Made by a program: the position numbers and the translations under genes. The notes below the pieces were generated by a model that saw nothing but the letters and a program-made list of their open reading frames with translations, did not search any database and was not told the DNA's origin. Positions 32,029 through 44,377 of a DNA stretch of 64,000 nucleotides are shown in pieces. The stretch is from positions 160,529 to 224,528 of the forward strand of contig BDDD01001355.1 in NCBI GenBank assembly GCA_001972305.1, in the 5' to 3' direction. Position 1 is the first letter of the stretch, and every line of letters starts with the position of its first letter. This DNA comes from Cephalotus follicularis. Its lineage: Eukaryota > Streptophyta > Magnoliopsida > Oxalidales > Cephalotaceae.

Positions 32029-32330
32029 GTTTTGGCCCCCGTCAAGACTTGCCTTCTCTGGGTACATCTGTATAAGTTGAACATGAGATTGTGCATGCAG
32101 ATGAATTATGTATGTGAATGTTTTGGCCCCCGTAAAGATTTACATTCGTTGATTCATCGTGTGTTTAATGGTGGGTTAAACTTGACTAGAACACATATGG
32201 CGTTTTGGCCCTCGTCAAGGTCATATGTACGCTAGAGGCAAAAGCAATGATCGGGAATCATACTATTGTATGGTTGGCAAGATTTTTGCCTAACTGCAAG
32301 TTTCACTATAATGTTTTGGCTCCCGTCAAG
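32029..32330 (+). repeat. Four-copy GTTTTGGCCCCCGTCAAG repeat in Copia-D leader
   Basis: Copies at 32029, 32120, 32202 and 32313 (91, 82 and 111 bp apart), each with at most one to two changes, embedded in otherwise unalike sequence. Confidence 0.75.
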
Positions 32331-32571
32331 GTTATACTGAATATGTTGCATGACACCGATCCCCACTCGGAAATGAGATCCATGAGACTTGGATTGTTGT
32401 TTCTCGCCTCCCATATTTATAAGGATTATGGGATTCGCGAAAAATAGTGGGAGCCTAAGAGGCAAACATACCTAAAATATTAAAGGCCAAATCTTTATGG
32501 TTTTAAACATTGAAATTGAATTTATCTTATTTAATGATTGTTGTCCTCATTTTATATCTGCAAACATCGAA

Positions 32572-33443
32572 ATGACAAACCCACTAGCAATCATTCTTGA
32601 AAAGAATTAGCTAACAGGTCTAAATTATATGGACTGGCTACGGAATGTCAAAATTGTTTTGAATTCCGAGGACATAGATTATGTCCTTGAGGCCCCCATG
32701 CCAGCACTACCTGCTGAAGATGCCTCAACTGAGTATTATGCCATCTATAAGAAATGGGTGGCAGATGAAAAGAAAGTCTGAAGCTACCTAATGGTATCGA
32801 TGAGCAATGCTTCACAAGTCCAGCATGAATCGATTCGAGACTCTAGGGCTATTCTACTACACCTCTATGAGTTATACGGAGAGAATAGTAGGAACGCTTG
32901 GTTTCAGCTCACTACTGAGCTGTATGGCACAAAAATGGCTAAAGGGTCTTTAGTTAATGATCATGTGCTCAAGATGATCAATGCGATTGAACATCTTGTA
33001 GCGCTAGGCATCATTCAGGATGCTGAACTAAGCACAGATCTGATCCTTCATTCACTTCCACCTTCCTTCTCTGGTTTTATCACCAATTTTAACATGAATA
33101 AGATAACAGCTACTCTGGCTGACCTCCTAAACATGCTGAAAGAAGCAAAAGTGAATATGTATAAGGGCAAGGCATCTGTCATGATGGTAGGTCAATCCCG
33201 TAGGCTCAAGAGGAAGGGCAAGTCGACCCTTGCAAAAGGGAAGGCTAAAAGCGGGATGCTGCCACCATGACCGACAGCTTTCAAACCAGGGGTAGCCAAA
33301 CAACCAAGTCAAGGAAAACAGCAACTGTTACTACGCCAGATACTGTTGCAAGAGTTGTACCTACTGAGGAGTCTACCTCAGAGCCTCCTGCTAAGGGACT
33401 ATGCTTCTACTGTAGGAAGCCAGGACATTAGAAAAGGAACTGC
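32572..33443 (+). pseudogene. Copia-D gag
   Basis: Starts MTNPLAIIL at 32572, a standard Copia gag start, and runs through LNYMDWLRNVKIVLNSEDID. A TAG after 13 codons and a TGA near 32779 interrupt it; the longest open part is 32791-33270 (LLHLYELYGEN, DHVLKMINAIEHL, LILHSLPPSF). The CCHC knuckle at 33400-33443 reads CFYC then GH then a TAG, followed by KRNC: a tryptophan codon has turned into a stop inside the zinc finger. Its N-terminal part corresponds to the UBN2-type gag domain. Confidence 0.85.
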
Positions 33444-34417
33444 ATGACATTCCTTAAATCAATTGGCAAATGTATGCCTTACTTGTCTTATATAGAGGTG
33501 AATTTGTATATTCCTGATTCATCTTCCTGGATTTTAGACTGTAGATGTGGTACTCACATATGTTCTAATTTGCAGGCCCTCACGGACAAAAGAAACCTTG
33601 AGAAGGGTGAGGGAGATCTACGGCTTGCAGATGGCTATGTTGTTGAAGCCATGGCTGTAGGATCAATTTATATTATGTTGCCTTCGGGCCAGAGCTTTGT
33701 ACTCAAACAATGCATTTATTCACCTCACATTTTGCATAATATCATTTCTATTCCGGCACTAGATGTCGAAGTTTTTCAATTTTTTTTAAGGACAAGTGTT
33801 GTACCATTTTAATGAATGATGTGATATATACAAAATGTTTTCTTAGTGATAGATTATATGTATTGAATAAACATGAGATTGTTTTCAATATGCAAAAAGA
33901 CAATAAAAGAAAGAGAGATGAAAGTAATCAATCTTACCTATGGCACTATAGACTTGGTCATATTGGTGAGAAAAGAGTACACTGGTTGATCTTGGATGGA
34001 TGCTTTGATTTTTCAGAGTATCCACCATTTCCAACTTGTGAACCTTGTCTCAAAGGAAATATGACTAAATCTCCCTTCACAGGGAAAGGGGAAAGGTCCC
34101 CAGAACTGCTAGGTCTAGTGCACAGTAATGTGTGTGAACCAGTGACAGTGGATGCCAGAGGTGGATATTCCTACTTCATAACCTTTACCGATGATCATTC
34201 ACGATTCTGTTATTTATACCTAATGCGGTACAAATCTAAAGCCTTTGATAAATTTAAAGAATTTAGACAAGAAGTAGAAAAATAGACTAGAAAAAGTTTG
34301 AAAACTCTTAAATCATTTCGAGGTGGTCAGTATCTCTCCACTGAGTTTTTAACTTATCTCAAAGATAATGGGATTATCTCTCAGTAGACGCCTCTTGGAA
34401 CACCATAGCATAATGGT
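33444..34417 (+). pseudogene. Copia-D protease and integrase core, decayed
   Basis: Protease region SSWILDCRCGTHIC keeps the Asp but has lost the Ser/Thr-Gly of the D-S/T-G active site. GAG-pre-integrase LWHYRLGHIGEKRV and CEPCLKGNMTKSPF (zinc residues present) follow. In the integrase core the first Asp position reads LVHSNVCEP (Asn for Asp) and the second reads LKSFRGGQY (Phe for Asp). Several stops at 34285-34410. The protein cannot be active. Confidence 0.85.
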
Positions 34418-35230
34418 GTGTTTGAAAGGAGAAATCACACATTGCTTGACATGGTGCGGAGTATAATGAGTAATGCTCAACTTCCACTGTCTTTCTGGGG
34501 TTATGCCTTGGAGACTGCTGTTCTCATATTAAACAGGACTCCAACAAAATCTGCTCTCAATACTCCATGTGAGATATGGAATGGGGAGAAACACAATCTT
34601 AGTTATCTGAGAATATGGGGCTGCCCTGCATATGTCAAGCAAGCAGCAACAGATAAATTGGACTATAGGTCCATAAAATGTAAACTTGTGGGATATCTTA
34701 AAGAAACAAGAGGATATTACTTCTATTACCCACATGACAACAAAGTGTTTGTAACCAGGCAAGCTATTTTTCCTGAGAATGACTTCCTATTGGAAAATAG
34801 TAGTGCGAGTATGATATAGCTGGATGAGCAATCTACAGCATCACGAGTTCAGGACCTATCCACTCCTGTTCAAATTGATAAGCCTGAAAAATCAACAATC
34901 ACAGTCACACAACCTCTGCGTAGAACTACCCGATTACCTAGGGAACTTGGGAGATACTATGGTAGTTTTCTCAATGAAGGAACCCAAGAGGTAAACCTCA
35001 TGAATGATGATCCGGTTAGCTACAAAGAGGCCATATCAGATATGGACTCGGAGAAGTGGCTTAAAGCCATGAATTCTGAAATGGAATCCATGTACTCCAA
35101 TCAAGTTTGAAATCTAGTGGATGCACCCGAAGGAGTTAAACCCTTAGGTTGCAAATGGATTTTCAAAAGAAAGCTTGAAGATGATAGGAATGTGAAGACC
35201 TTCAATGCTAGGCTCGTAGCCAAAGGCTAC
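34418..35230 (+). pseudogene. Copia-D integrase C-terminal region and RT start
   Basis: FERRNHTLLDMVRSIM keeps the integrase Glu. LSFWGYALETAVLILNRTPT and LRIWGCPAYVK are the Copia integrase tail. A stop at 34817 and a TGA at 35108 follow. RT starts at CKWIFKRKLEDD, then ARLVAKGY, where solo LTR C' interrupts at 35230. Confidence 0.88.
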
Positions 35231-38200
35231 TGTCACACTCGTCCTAACAGAGACAGATGTGACCATCATGCGGCGAGTCTCCTTTCGGAAACTTCCACGT
35301 GATATAATAAAACCCGTTTGAAAACTTCTTAAAAACCATATAATTAAAAATCATATAAGTTGAACTTAACCAAAACTTGAAAATTTTTCTAACTGTCAAA
35401 TATTTACAAAAATCGGGCATGTAGTATCCATTAATCGGACTATGCCCCCTGTAAAGAAAACACAATTTATATGACCATACTCCCGAATGAGGAATCATCA
35501 ATTTATAAATGGGCTCAGCCCTCAACAAACCACAGTTTAAACTAATAAGTATGTATGGGTTGGGCTCTGCCTCAACCGTTTTATCAAAACATGAAAAATG
35601 TATATATAGAGCTCAGCCCTTTAAAACAAAACCATAAGAGAAAACATTTATTTAAAAATATAAGTAAATGCGTAATTTTTATGTTGATGTAGTGATGTTA
35701 TGCATGTGTTGAAACCCTGTCCATATGTTGAAACCCTGGTAGCATGCCTTGCCCTCGTGGTCCATCATCTACTAAAGTCGTCTTAGCAACTGCTCGCCAT
35801 TATCTGAAATGGAAAACTGTGAGGGGGTTAGTCCAAATGACTAAGTGAGTTGGGACAAGTCATTCCCTGTTGCATTCGTACAAATAACCGGATGCGCTGA
35901 AAGAAATATATACCACAATATAGAAGAATTGATCCACGAAAAGAACATAGTCATGAACAAGGTTTTATAATGAAAGCTAACAACTCAATACTGAAACTGA
36001 AAATACAATAAGTGAAACTGGACTATAAGCTCAAAGTAAACATCTGGTCATCCGCTGAATGAAACAGCATAACTAGAGACAATACCATCCGAGTATAACA
36101 AGATCATAATGAAATCATAGTAGAATAAAATATCAGGAATAATAGATCAAGGTATGTACCCATAAGAAAAGCATAACATCTGGGGATGCTGATACAACTA
36201 TATATTATCCTATCTCTGTTATCACATCTATCTCTCTCACATCTAATGGCAATACTATTCTGCTGTATCATCAACTTCACATCATCATCCTCACATTGTC
36301 ATCCTCATATCATCATCATTCTCATATCATCATCCACATGCACCGGTGCAATATCTTAAGTCACCGCCATATCTCATGGCACTGTTATACATCATCCCAG
36401 CCACACAAGCTACACATTATCCCAGCCATACAGGCTACGAGTCTAATCCAAACATCATCCCAGCCACACAGGCTATGGGTCTAATCCGATCATCATCCCA
36501 GCCATACAGGCTACACATCATCCCATCCATACAAGCTACGAGTCTAATCCAAACATCATCCCACCCACACAGGCTACGGGTCTAATCCAATCATCATCGC
36601 AGGCACACAGGCTATGGCTATAATCCAAACATCATCCAAGCCACATAGGCTACAGGATCTAATCTAATCATCATCCCAGCCACACAAGCTACGGGATCTA
36701 ATCTAATCATCAGACTAGCAATATGAGTAACAGAGCTCGGCTGCACTCACACTCAGCATACCATCATAGACAATAGTATGCCGCAGGTCTAGGTATGGAA
36801 CCTGGAGGCAGTTCCCATATAACATCCCATCATAGACCAATGGGCATGCTAAGGAGAGGGGGCATCAAATGTACACCTCACCCTAGACCATTATTACAGT
36901 CACAGACAATATAATACTCAGCATCATAGTACAAAGTACTGTATCAACGATACATAAAGAAAAACAGGAAGGTGACCTAGTCACCCAGAGTCTATCACAT
37001 AACAGTCAACAACAAGCTCAACATAAGACATGTGGGATTCAAATCCCGATCAAACCATCAATAACAAACAAAATGGCACATATAGAAACAAGAGTCTTAA
37101 AGACAATACAAATAAATGAAGGGAATGTCCCACTCACAGATTTACTAAACTTGGCTATCACTGACTAACCCTGCGATACTCCAGATCAGAAACAGGATTC
37201 ACGTCTACAATACTATCACATGACAATATCCAATAAGCATACTTCTATGCATATACAACGAAAGATGTATATAGTGCACTTATAAGCTGTATGATAGCTA
37301 CATCCCCTAATTTAACAATTATTAGTATTTCTAAACAATCAATGAATCTCAAGGATTCATTAGCACCCCATTCTCATCACTCTTTGGTATAAAACTAGCA
37401 TTACAACTTACTTGGATACATACATATCGGATGAATGCACGTATGAGCTACCTTATGCATTAACATGTCATATCAAAGTGAAACTTTCCAGATCATAATT
37501 AAAAGATCTCGGTAGTCTATCATTCAAAAATCGATTGAAACCGACAAGCTGAGCTTTAGCCTCCTTTGTAAAGTCATTGCCAAACGAGTTTTTCGCAAAA
37601 GCAAAAGTTAACACCCTTTTACCAACTTTAAAGATCCAATGGAGTTGAAACTTTGGGAAATGTGTTTATTCCTACCCAAGAGTCTACCACTAAAAAATAA
37701 AGTCAAACTGATGGCCGGAGCTACAAGCCACTTTGTAAAACTGAGGTTTGAAAACTATTTTTCCGTAAAAACTGCAAAAACGAGACTTTTTGGCCAAAAC
37801 CATATCCGTTTGACACAAAACTTTCAGGAATGTTTTTAAACATATCTAGAAGCTTTTTTCTCAAAAATAAATTCAAACGGATAAGCAGAGCCATATGCTC
37901 CTTTGTAAAATCACAGTTTCAAAATGATTTTAGCGTAACTTCACATTTTTTGGTCCAAACCAAGTCTGTTTGGTACGAAACTTTACAAGTAATATTTAAA
38001 TATATCCTAAGGTCTACCATTAAAATTTCAAGTCAATTGGATCACTCTAGGTTCAAAAAGTGACTAAAACACCATTTCGGCAACATGACGGCTATAGATG
38101 CCGATATCAACCAATAACTCTTTGAACCATATCACTGGTTCATAATTACAAGAAGCAACTTCACTTGTTTATAAATACATACTAGGCAGAAATCTCCCAA

Positions 38201-39428
38201 CCTTAAGAAGATTTAATATCTTCAATTACTAACAACCCCAACATCTTTATACCTTTAATTTCTTAATACACATACTTACTAACCTTTTAATTACCACTCA
38301 ATAAGTTAACATAATCCATCTTTAAACTTAAGAAAATCAGCCCTTCATCCCAATGATAGATACTGAAATTTCCAGAAGTTAACACAACATGCAATTCATA
38401 AAAATTTCATCTCCTTACTACTCCAATCATCCAAAAACAAAATATCATTTCTCCTTGCACATAAGAACCCGAAAATTGAGAGAGGTAAAAGAGAAATTAA
38501 TTCATGCTATAAAACTTCAATTCCCACTCAATTACATCTATACATTATGAGAATTTTATCTTTTCCTTAATACCCATAAAACATGGAATTAGAGAAACTA
38601 AAAAGGGTGATGCATCCTTAAAAACAATGCTTCAATTCTAGTTTAAACAACATCTAATATGCAACTTTAAACCACTACTTCGACAATTTAACACTTACAA
38701 CAAGTGATAGGATTTGCATGGTTACTACAGCTGGATCAACAATAAGGTTGTAGAACTTATAGATTATTATAGAAGAATAAGAGAGAAATCACTTCTAGCC
38801 TTAATCCTTGAAGAATCCTTGAAGAAAATGGAGAAGAATGTGAAGTATAGCAAGGGAGGAAGGCGTCGGGTTGCTTGGAGTGGAAATGCTGATGTCTTCC
38901 TTTGGAAGCTTAAATAAAATTCTACATATGGACAAGTCTAGAAGCTTGGGCCGACGTTTAGGAGAAGGAATAAAAACATTTTTGGGCCTTAACAAGTGCA
39001 AATTTTGGCTGCACTAATGGAAGACTACTTGGGCAGATTTTTGCAAGATTTTTGGGCGTTAAAGAATAAAATTTTGGGCTTTAATAGCACAAAAAACAGC
39101 CATGAATGTAGATAAGAAGTTTGGGCCGAAAATTTAACTTAAAAAAAATCAATACTTGGGCCTTCAACATACACTATCCAGTCATGCTTCTAGAGGATAG
39201 AATTTAGGCCCTAATCATATAATCAGCATCTAAACAACATTATAACTTTAGCCCAATAATAAAATCCCAAATAGCTTGACCCATTTAGAACCTCAATAAC
39301 TTAGTCTAGAATAAATTAATGCATGCCTTAAATAAATCACCAAAGTTCCATAATTATTATACAAGGCATGCACACATAAAATGCATTCTTAAACGATTAT
39401 AGTCCAAAATATAGCACGGGGTGTTACA
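35231..39428 (-). mobile_element. Solo LTR C' (Gypsy type) in Copia-D RT, TSD GCTAC
   Basis: 4198 bp, TGTCACACTCG to GGGTGTTACA, flanked by perfect GCTAC duplicates (35226-35230, 39429-39433). Removing it restores the RT phrase ending ARLVAKGY and continuing into EEIDYEENFSP. It aligns with solo LTR C at both ends and at several internal blocks (for example 35700-35860 with 54320-54470), so they are one family. Orientation follows the splice-acceptor-like block (35803-35850, minus). No pol inside. Contains pyrimidine-rich and AT-rich sequence plus one tandem repeat. Confidence 0.9.
36390..36715 (-). repeat. CATCATCCCAGCCACACAGG tandem repeat in solo LTR C'
   Basis: About ten imperfect units of 25-38 bp built from CATCATCCCAGCC, ACACAGGCTAC and sometimes GGGTCTAATCCAAT. 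At the equivalent LTR position, solo LTR C has a quite different 60-bp tandem repeat. Confidence 0.8.
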
Positions 39429-39433
39429 GCTAC

Positions 39434-40810
39434 AATCAACGGGAAGAGATTGATTATGAGGAAAATTTCTCCCCCGTAGCCATGTTTAAATCCATTCGAA
39501 TTTTACTTGCTATAGCTGCACATCTTGACTATGAGATATGGTAAATGGATGTGAAAACTGCTTTCCTTAATGGAAACATTGATGAAGACATATATATGAC
39601 CCAACCTGAGGGGTTCATATCCGTTGGTGAGGACCAGAAAGTGTGCAACTTCAAAAGTCCATTTATGGACTAAAGCAAGCTTCGAGAAGCTGGAACATCT
39701 GATTCAATGAAATAATCAAAGAGTTTGGTTTGATAAAGGATCGAGATGAACCATGTGTATACAAAAAGCTTAGTGGGAGCTCAGTGACTTTTGTTGTCCT
39801 GTAAGTTGATGACATACTCCTTATCGGAAATGATGTGATCACGTTCTCCAACGTAAAGGCTTGGTTATCCATAGTTTTCTCCATGAAAGACTTGTGAGAA
39901 GCTTCCTATATCCTAGGTATAAAGGTCTATCAGGATATATCAAAAAGGATGATAGGATTATCCCAATCTTTCTATATTGACAGAGTGCTTGAGCGTTTTA
40001 GCATGAAAAATTCCAAGAGAGGTTACCTGCCTCTTTGCCATGGGATTTCACTTTCTAAGCAGATGTCTCCCAAGACACTAGAAGAAAGACAAAGGATGAT
40101 GCATATTCCTTATGCTTCGGCAATTGGAAGTATCATGTTTGCTATGCTTTGCACCAGACCAGATATCGCCTATGTTGTATGTGTTACAAGCAGATATCAG
40201 TCAGATCCACGTGAGCAATACTGGAAAGCTGTCAAGGATATCCTCAAGTACCTTAACAGGATTAAGGATTTATTCTTAATATATGGAGGAAAAGGTTTGA
40301 AGATTCAAGGTTATACTGACTCTAATTTCCAAACATATGTGGACGATTCAAAGTTAACATCAGAGTTTGTATTCACCTTAAATGGTGGTGCAGTGAGCTG
40401 GAAGAGTTCGAAATAGCCTACCACTGCAGATTCAGTCACAGAAGCTGAATACATTACAACATCGGAAGCTGCCAAAAAAGGTGTATGGATGAAGAAGTTC
40501 ATCGAAGATTTGTGTGTAGTTCCTGACATTGATGATCTGGTATCTTTATATTGTGACAACAATGGAGCAATAACGCAGGCCAAGAAACCAAGATCACACT
40601 CAAAATCGAAACACATTCTCAGGCGCTTTCACCTTATACGTGAGATCGTTGATCGTGGAGTTTGTAAAAGTGGAGCGTGTACCAGGGAAAGACAACACTG
40701 TAGACCCGCTTACTAAAGCATTACCAAAGGCGGTCTTTGACCGACACCTTGATGCTATGGGTGTGAGACACTACAGCAACTGGCTTTCGTCCTTAGTGGG
40801 AGACTGTTAG
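39434..40810 (+). pseudogene. Copia-D RT remainder and RNase H
   Basis: Continues RT with EEIDYEENFSPVAMFKSIRI and a stop replacing the residue before MDVKTAFLNGNIDEDI. The VDD of the active site is visible near 39807 after a stop. From 39949 one frame is open: YIDRVLERFSMKNS, YASAIGSIMFAMLCTRPDI, then RNase H YTDSNF, SVTEAEYITTSEAA, LYCDNNGA and KSKHILRRFHLIREIV. The tail VDPLTKALPKAVFDRHLDAM ends at a TAG (40808-40810) just inside the 3' LTR. Aligns with Copia-H. Confidence 0.88.
40795..40804 (+). other. Copia-D polypurine tract
   Basis: AGTGGGAGAC directly before the 3' LTR start TGTTAGAG at 40805. Confidence 0.7.
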
Positions 40811-41149
40811 AGATAAACTCTTGCAAGCCAGTGCCGAGCTTGCATTTACTCTATCTTGTATATAACGATTGATATTCAATAAAGATGTTTATATTTTATC
40901 ATTGGCTATGAGTTCATTATTTTAATACTTGTTTGATTAATAATAAATGAATGTCCTGGAATAAAGTAAGAGAACCAAGTTCATGATGAGATCATGATCT
41001 GAGAGTTGGCATCTTGGCATACTTTATTTCGAATCTTCCTGGTTATAGGGTAGACACTCCAGGCATGATCAATCCAGATAAACCAGCACGTACAGTTAGA
41101 TCGGTAAGCAGAGGGTGACTGATCTCACACTAACTCGCATGGTCGATGC
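40805..41149 (+). repeat. Copia-D 3' LTR, first piece
   Basis: Aligns with 25919-26250 of the 5' LTR and ends in GGTCGATGC, where solo LTR C is inserted. Confidence 0.9.
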
Positions 41150-41590
41150 TGTCACACCCGTTCCCGACAGCACCCGATATCCTACTGAGAACGGATATGA
41201 CATTCCACATGACAACTTCCTTTCGGAAGTCACCACATGGTTTTTATAAAACTCACTTTAAACATTGAAAATCAATTTGAAATCACAAGTTAACTTTCCT
41301 TAAAACCTTGAAATTTTTTTCTAACTCCTACATTTTTACGAAAATTGGGCATTTAGTATCCGTTTATCGGACTATGCCCCCTGTAAAGAAAAACATAGTT
41401 TATAACCACACTCCTGAAGGAGGAATCAACAGTTATAAAATGGGCTCAGCCCTTATCAAACCACAATTTTAAGCAGTAAACATGGGTTGGGCTCCGCCAA
41501 AACCATATTATCAAAACATGAAAGTAAATAGGGATCATGTAACACCCCGTACCTTTTTGGAGCTTTAAGAGTTCTTTTTAAGTTGATAAA

Positions 41591-44323
41591 TGTAACACCC
41601 CCGGACGGCGGGAGTCGTCACAGGTCATAATACAGAACCTATCATAACATATCAGCCAAAACGTGGCGGTCTTATCATAACTGAAACATTAAAACTTAAC
41701 AATTAAGCGTTTTTGGAAAGACTTAAAACATGTTTAAGTTCCAAATTTAAAACATAAAAACATAAGCATCATTGTTTATGACCACTAGACATAAAACACA
41801 GGGATCACACTCCTAGGGATCCAAAGACATAGGGTAGTCATCTCTCGTTTACACATTTCCCCGCTGCTCCCGATAACCTGCAGCATGGAAAACAAAAACG
41901 CGGCTGAGCAAACCTCAGTACGGATAAGAGAAATAAAAACAGTGAACGATAATTTAAAAGCAATAAGATTTCAAATAAATTCATAACAGAAATCTTAAGC
42001 AAATGAACAGTTTAATCATATTCGAATACCAATTTCATATCTTTCGAAACATTTACGAAACATTTGAAAATGTCATTTCACGATTCACAGAATCATACTG
42101 AGCCACATACATATAACATTTCACATCATATATTATCAAGGGAGGCGCTAATTCTACATGCCCACTAGAATTGAAGCGTACAGCACTACACAAGTCAATT
42201 CTCACATATCACATATCAGATCATACATCAGATCACATATCATATACTAGAATCGATTCATACGCCTCTATCACATAGCGAATCCATAAATCCACCTAAT
42301 GGGATTTATTCATAACATTCAGAGACGCCGTAGACTAATCACACCGCTACGGAAGTGTCATGTCCCCGTGCCAGGCCTACGACATGCCTATGGTACGCCC
42401 CATAGGTGGGTACAATACTCAGTATTCAATCATTTCGAAAACATTGATTTATCAAAATTGATTCAAAACACATAAAATATGCTTACACAAAACATATTTG
42501 AAAATCGTTCACAACGATATCATTTCATAATCCAAGCATCAACTCGTTTATATTTCGCTATAAAGAGGTGATAACATATCGTAACATATCGTATCATTTA
42601 GTATCATATGATTAAAGTCGGAATCATTTCTAATTATCAAAACCAATTTCATTTTCGAATCATAATCCAATTCATAAAACGAAGGAACATAGCATAAAAC
42701 AAAACTGATTTCAGTTCAAAAATAAGATAGCCAAGGAAAGATAGAAATCCATACCTTAGACGTTCACAATACACTTAAGGATAGATGATTTAAATCAATC
42801 TCCACTTGAAGCACAACAATCTAAAAGACACCCAAAATCATTCATATAAGAGTCTAAGACACATCAGAAACATTAAACAGACTCATTACTGTGTTTGGAA
42901 AAGACTCGGATCGATTCGAGGAACAAACGAATCAAAACAGTTGAAAACAGTACTTTTCTGGACAAAACAGACGAATGTTACAGAGCACAAGCCAACTGGA
43001 GAAGCTTGGCAGTCGACTAATCACAAGGGCAAGCCGACTACACAAGACAGACTACAGGCAGTCGACTGTCACTTAGATCCAGTCGACTACACAACCCAAG
43101 ACAATCGACTGTGTTCATATGGCAGTCGACTACTCATCCAAACCAGCAGACTGTCCACAAGAACAGCCGACTGTTCTGGAAGACAGAACAGCAGAAACTA
43201 AATAATTTCAATACAGAAACTGATTCAAACGAGTACAACGTTAAACCAGAGACACAAGGACATAAATATATGATCATATATGACATGTAGATGACATAGA
43301 AACACATAATTGACACAGAATAAGATGATCAGTGGCTCAACTTTAAAAGAAAGAAATAACTCCTTAAACACAAGCACATGTTCAAGTCCAAATTCTCTGC
43401 CCATGTTCAATAACAGACATGTAAAACCAGATTGTGACAAGTCATGGTACACAAAACATGTTGACAAACTTACTAACACCATGACAAAACATATACATAC
43501 ATAGGAATTCAAAACTTAGAGGACACTAAGAACACTAACAACAAAACCAAAAGACTAGTGAAATGAATCATTACAGTGGGATTACGAACCTGCAATGATT
43601 GTCCAGAACACGGAAAACACAGGAAGAACACCACCGCTAATTTGTTACTCGGCTGTGAACAAAACAGAAGAAGAAGGTAACAGTCTTAACAAACTAAAGG
43701 AACTCAACCAAATAACAATGGAGGACTAAGATTACCTCTGTAGACTGACGAACCACTCCCCAGCAATTCACACAGGCTTCAAAGGGCAGAATTCGGCAGT
43801 GAGATATGGAGGAAACGAATGGCATATCCAAACACACTAGCACTCTTAAAACAGGAAAGAGAGGAGTGATTTAAGGAATGAATAAGGAATAAATGGGGAC
43901 AAAAATCAGTTTAATATGGATAGGAAAGATTGAAGACGTGTGGATTTTATGAGGGGAAAGAGAGAGCTTCGGGAGAGGAGAGGAAGAAAGAAAGGAAAGA
44001 AAAGAAGAAAGAAGAAAGAAAAGGAAAAAGGAAGAAAAAGAAAGAAAATAAATTAAAATAAATTAAAGGAAATAAATGAAATGTTTTAATAATGTTTAAA
44101 AGTTATAAAATAAAATAAAGTTTTGATAAAATAGAATTTATTAATATAAGCCCAACCCACATAGCAATAACATATCAAAATATTTAGGCTGGTATCAAAC
44201 AGCCCAAATCACATAGGCCCAAAACACAGGGCAACCGGACTTCAAAATTAACCAAATTAAAAAGCCCGAAAACAAACACATAAAAAGTCCGTAAAAACAC
44301 ATACGAACCAGCAGGGTATTACA
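41591..44323 (-). repeat. Gypsy-A 3' LTR
   Basis: 2733 bp, followed by a polypurine tract. Contains the word array (43010-43173) and a purine-rich tract at 43950-44070 (pyrimidine-rich on the element's sense strand). Confidence 0.92.
43010..43173. repeat. 21-bp-phased word array in Gypsy-A 3' LTR
   Basis: Word starts: 43010, 43031, 43059, 43080, 43102, 43123, 43144, 43164. Steps are 21, 28, 21, 22, 21, 21, 20. Mostly CAGTCGACTA/G with decayed members such as CAATCGACTG and CAGCAGACTG. Confidence 0.9.
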
Positions 44324-44340
44324 TCCACCCCCCCTAAAAA
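44324..44340 (-). other. Gypsy-A polypurine tract
   Basis: Minus strand TTTTTAGGGGGGGTGGA next to the 3' LTR. Confidence 0.8.
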
Positions 44341-44377
44341 GAAGATTTCGTCCTGAAATCACAAACATAAACATACC

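Larger units (their letters stand above)
30974..32571 (+). other. Copia-D leader (5' untranslated) after solo LTR E
   Basis: Runs from the E insertion to the gag ATG at 32572. No protein-like ORF. It contains the GTCGAC-core array (30986-31260) and four copies of a GTTTTGGCCCCCGTCAAG phrase (32029-32330). Confidence 0.7.

Noticed and set aside
40311..40616. Minus-strand ORF opposite Copia-D RNase H
   Set aside because: Shadow of the plus-strand RNase H reading frame, which has the conserved motifs.
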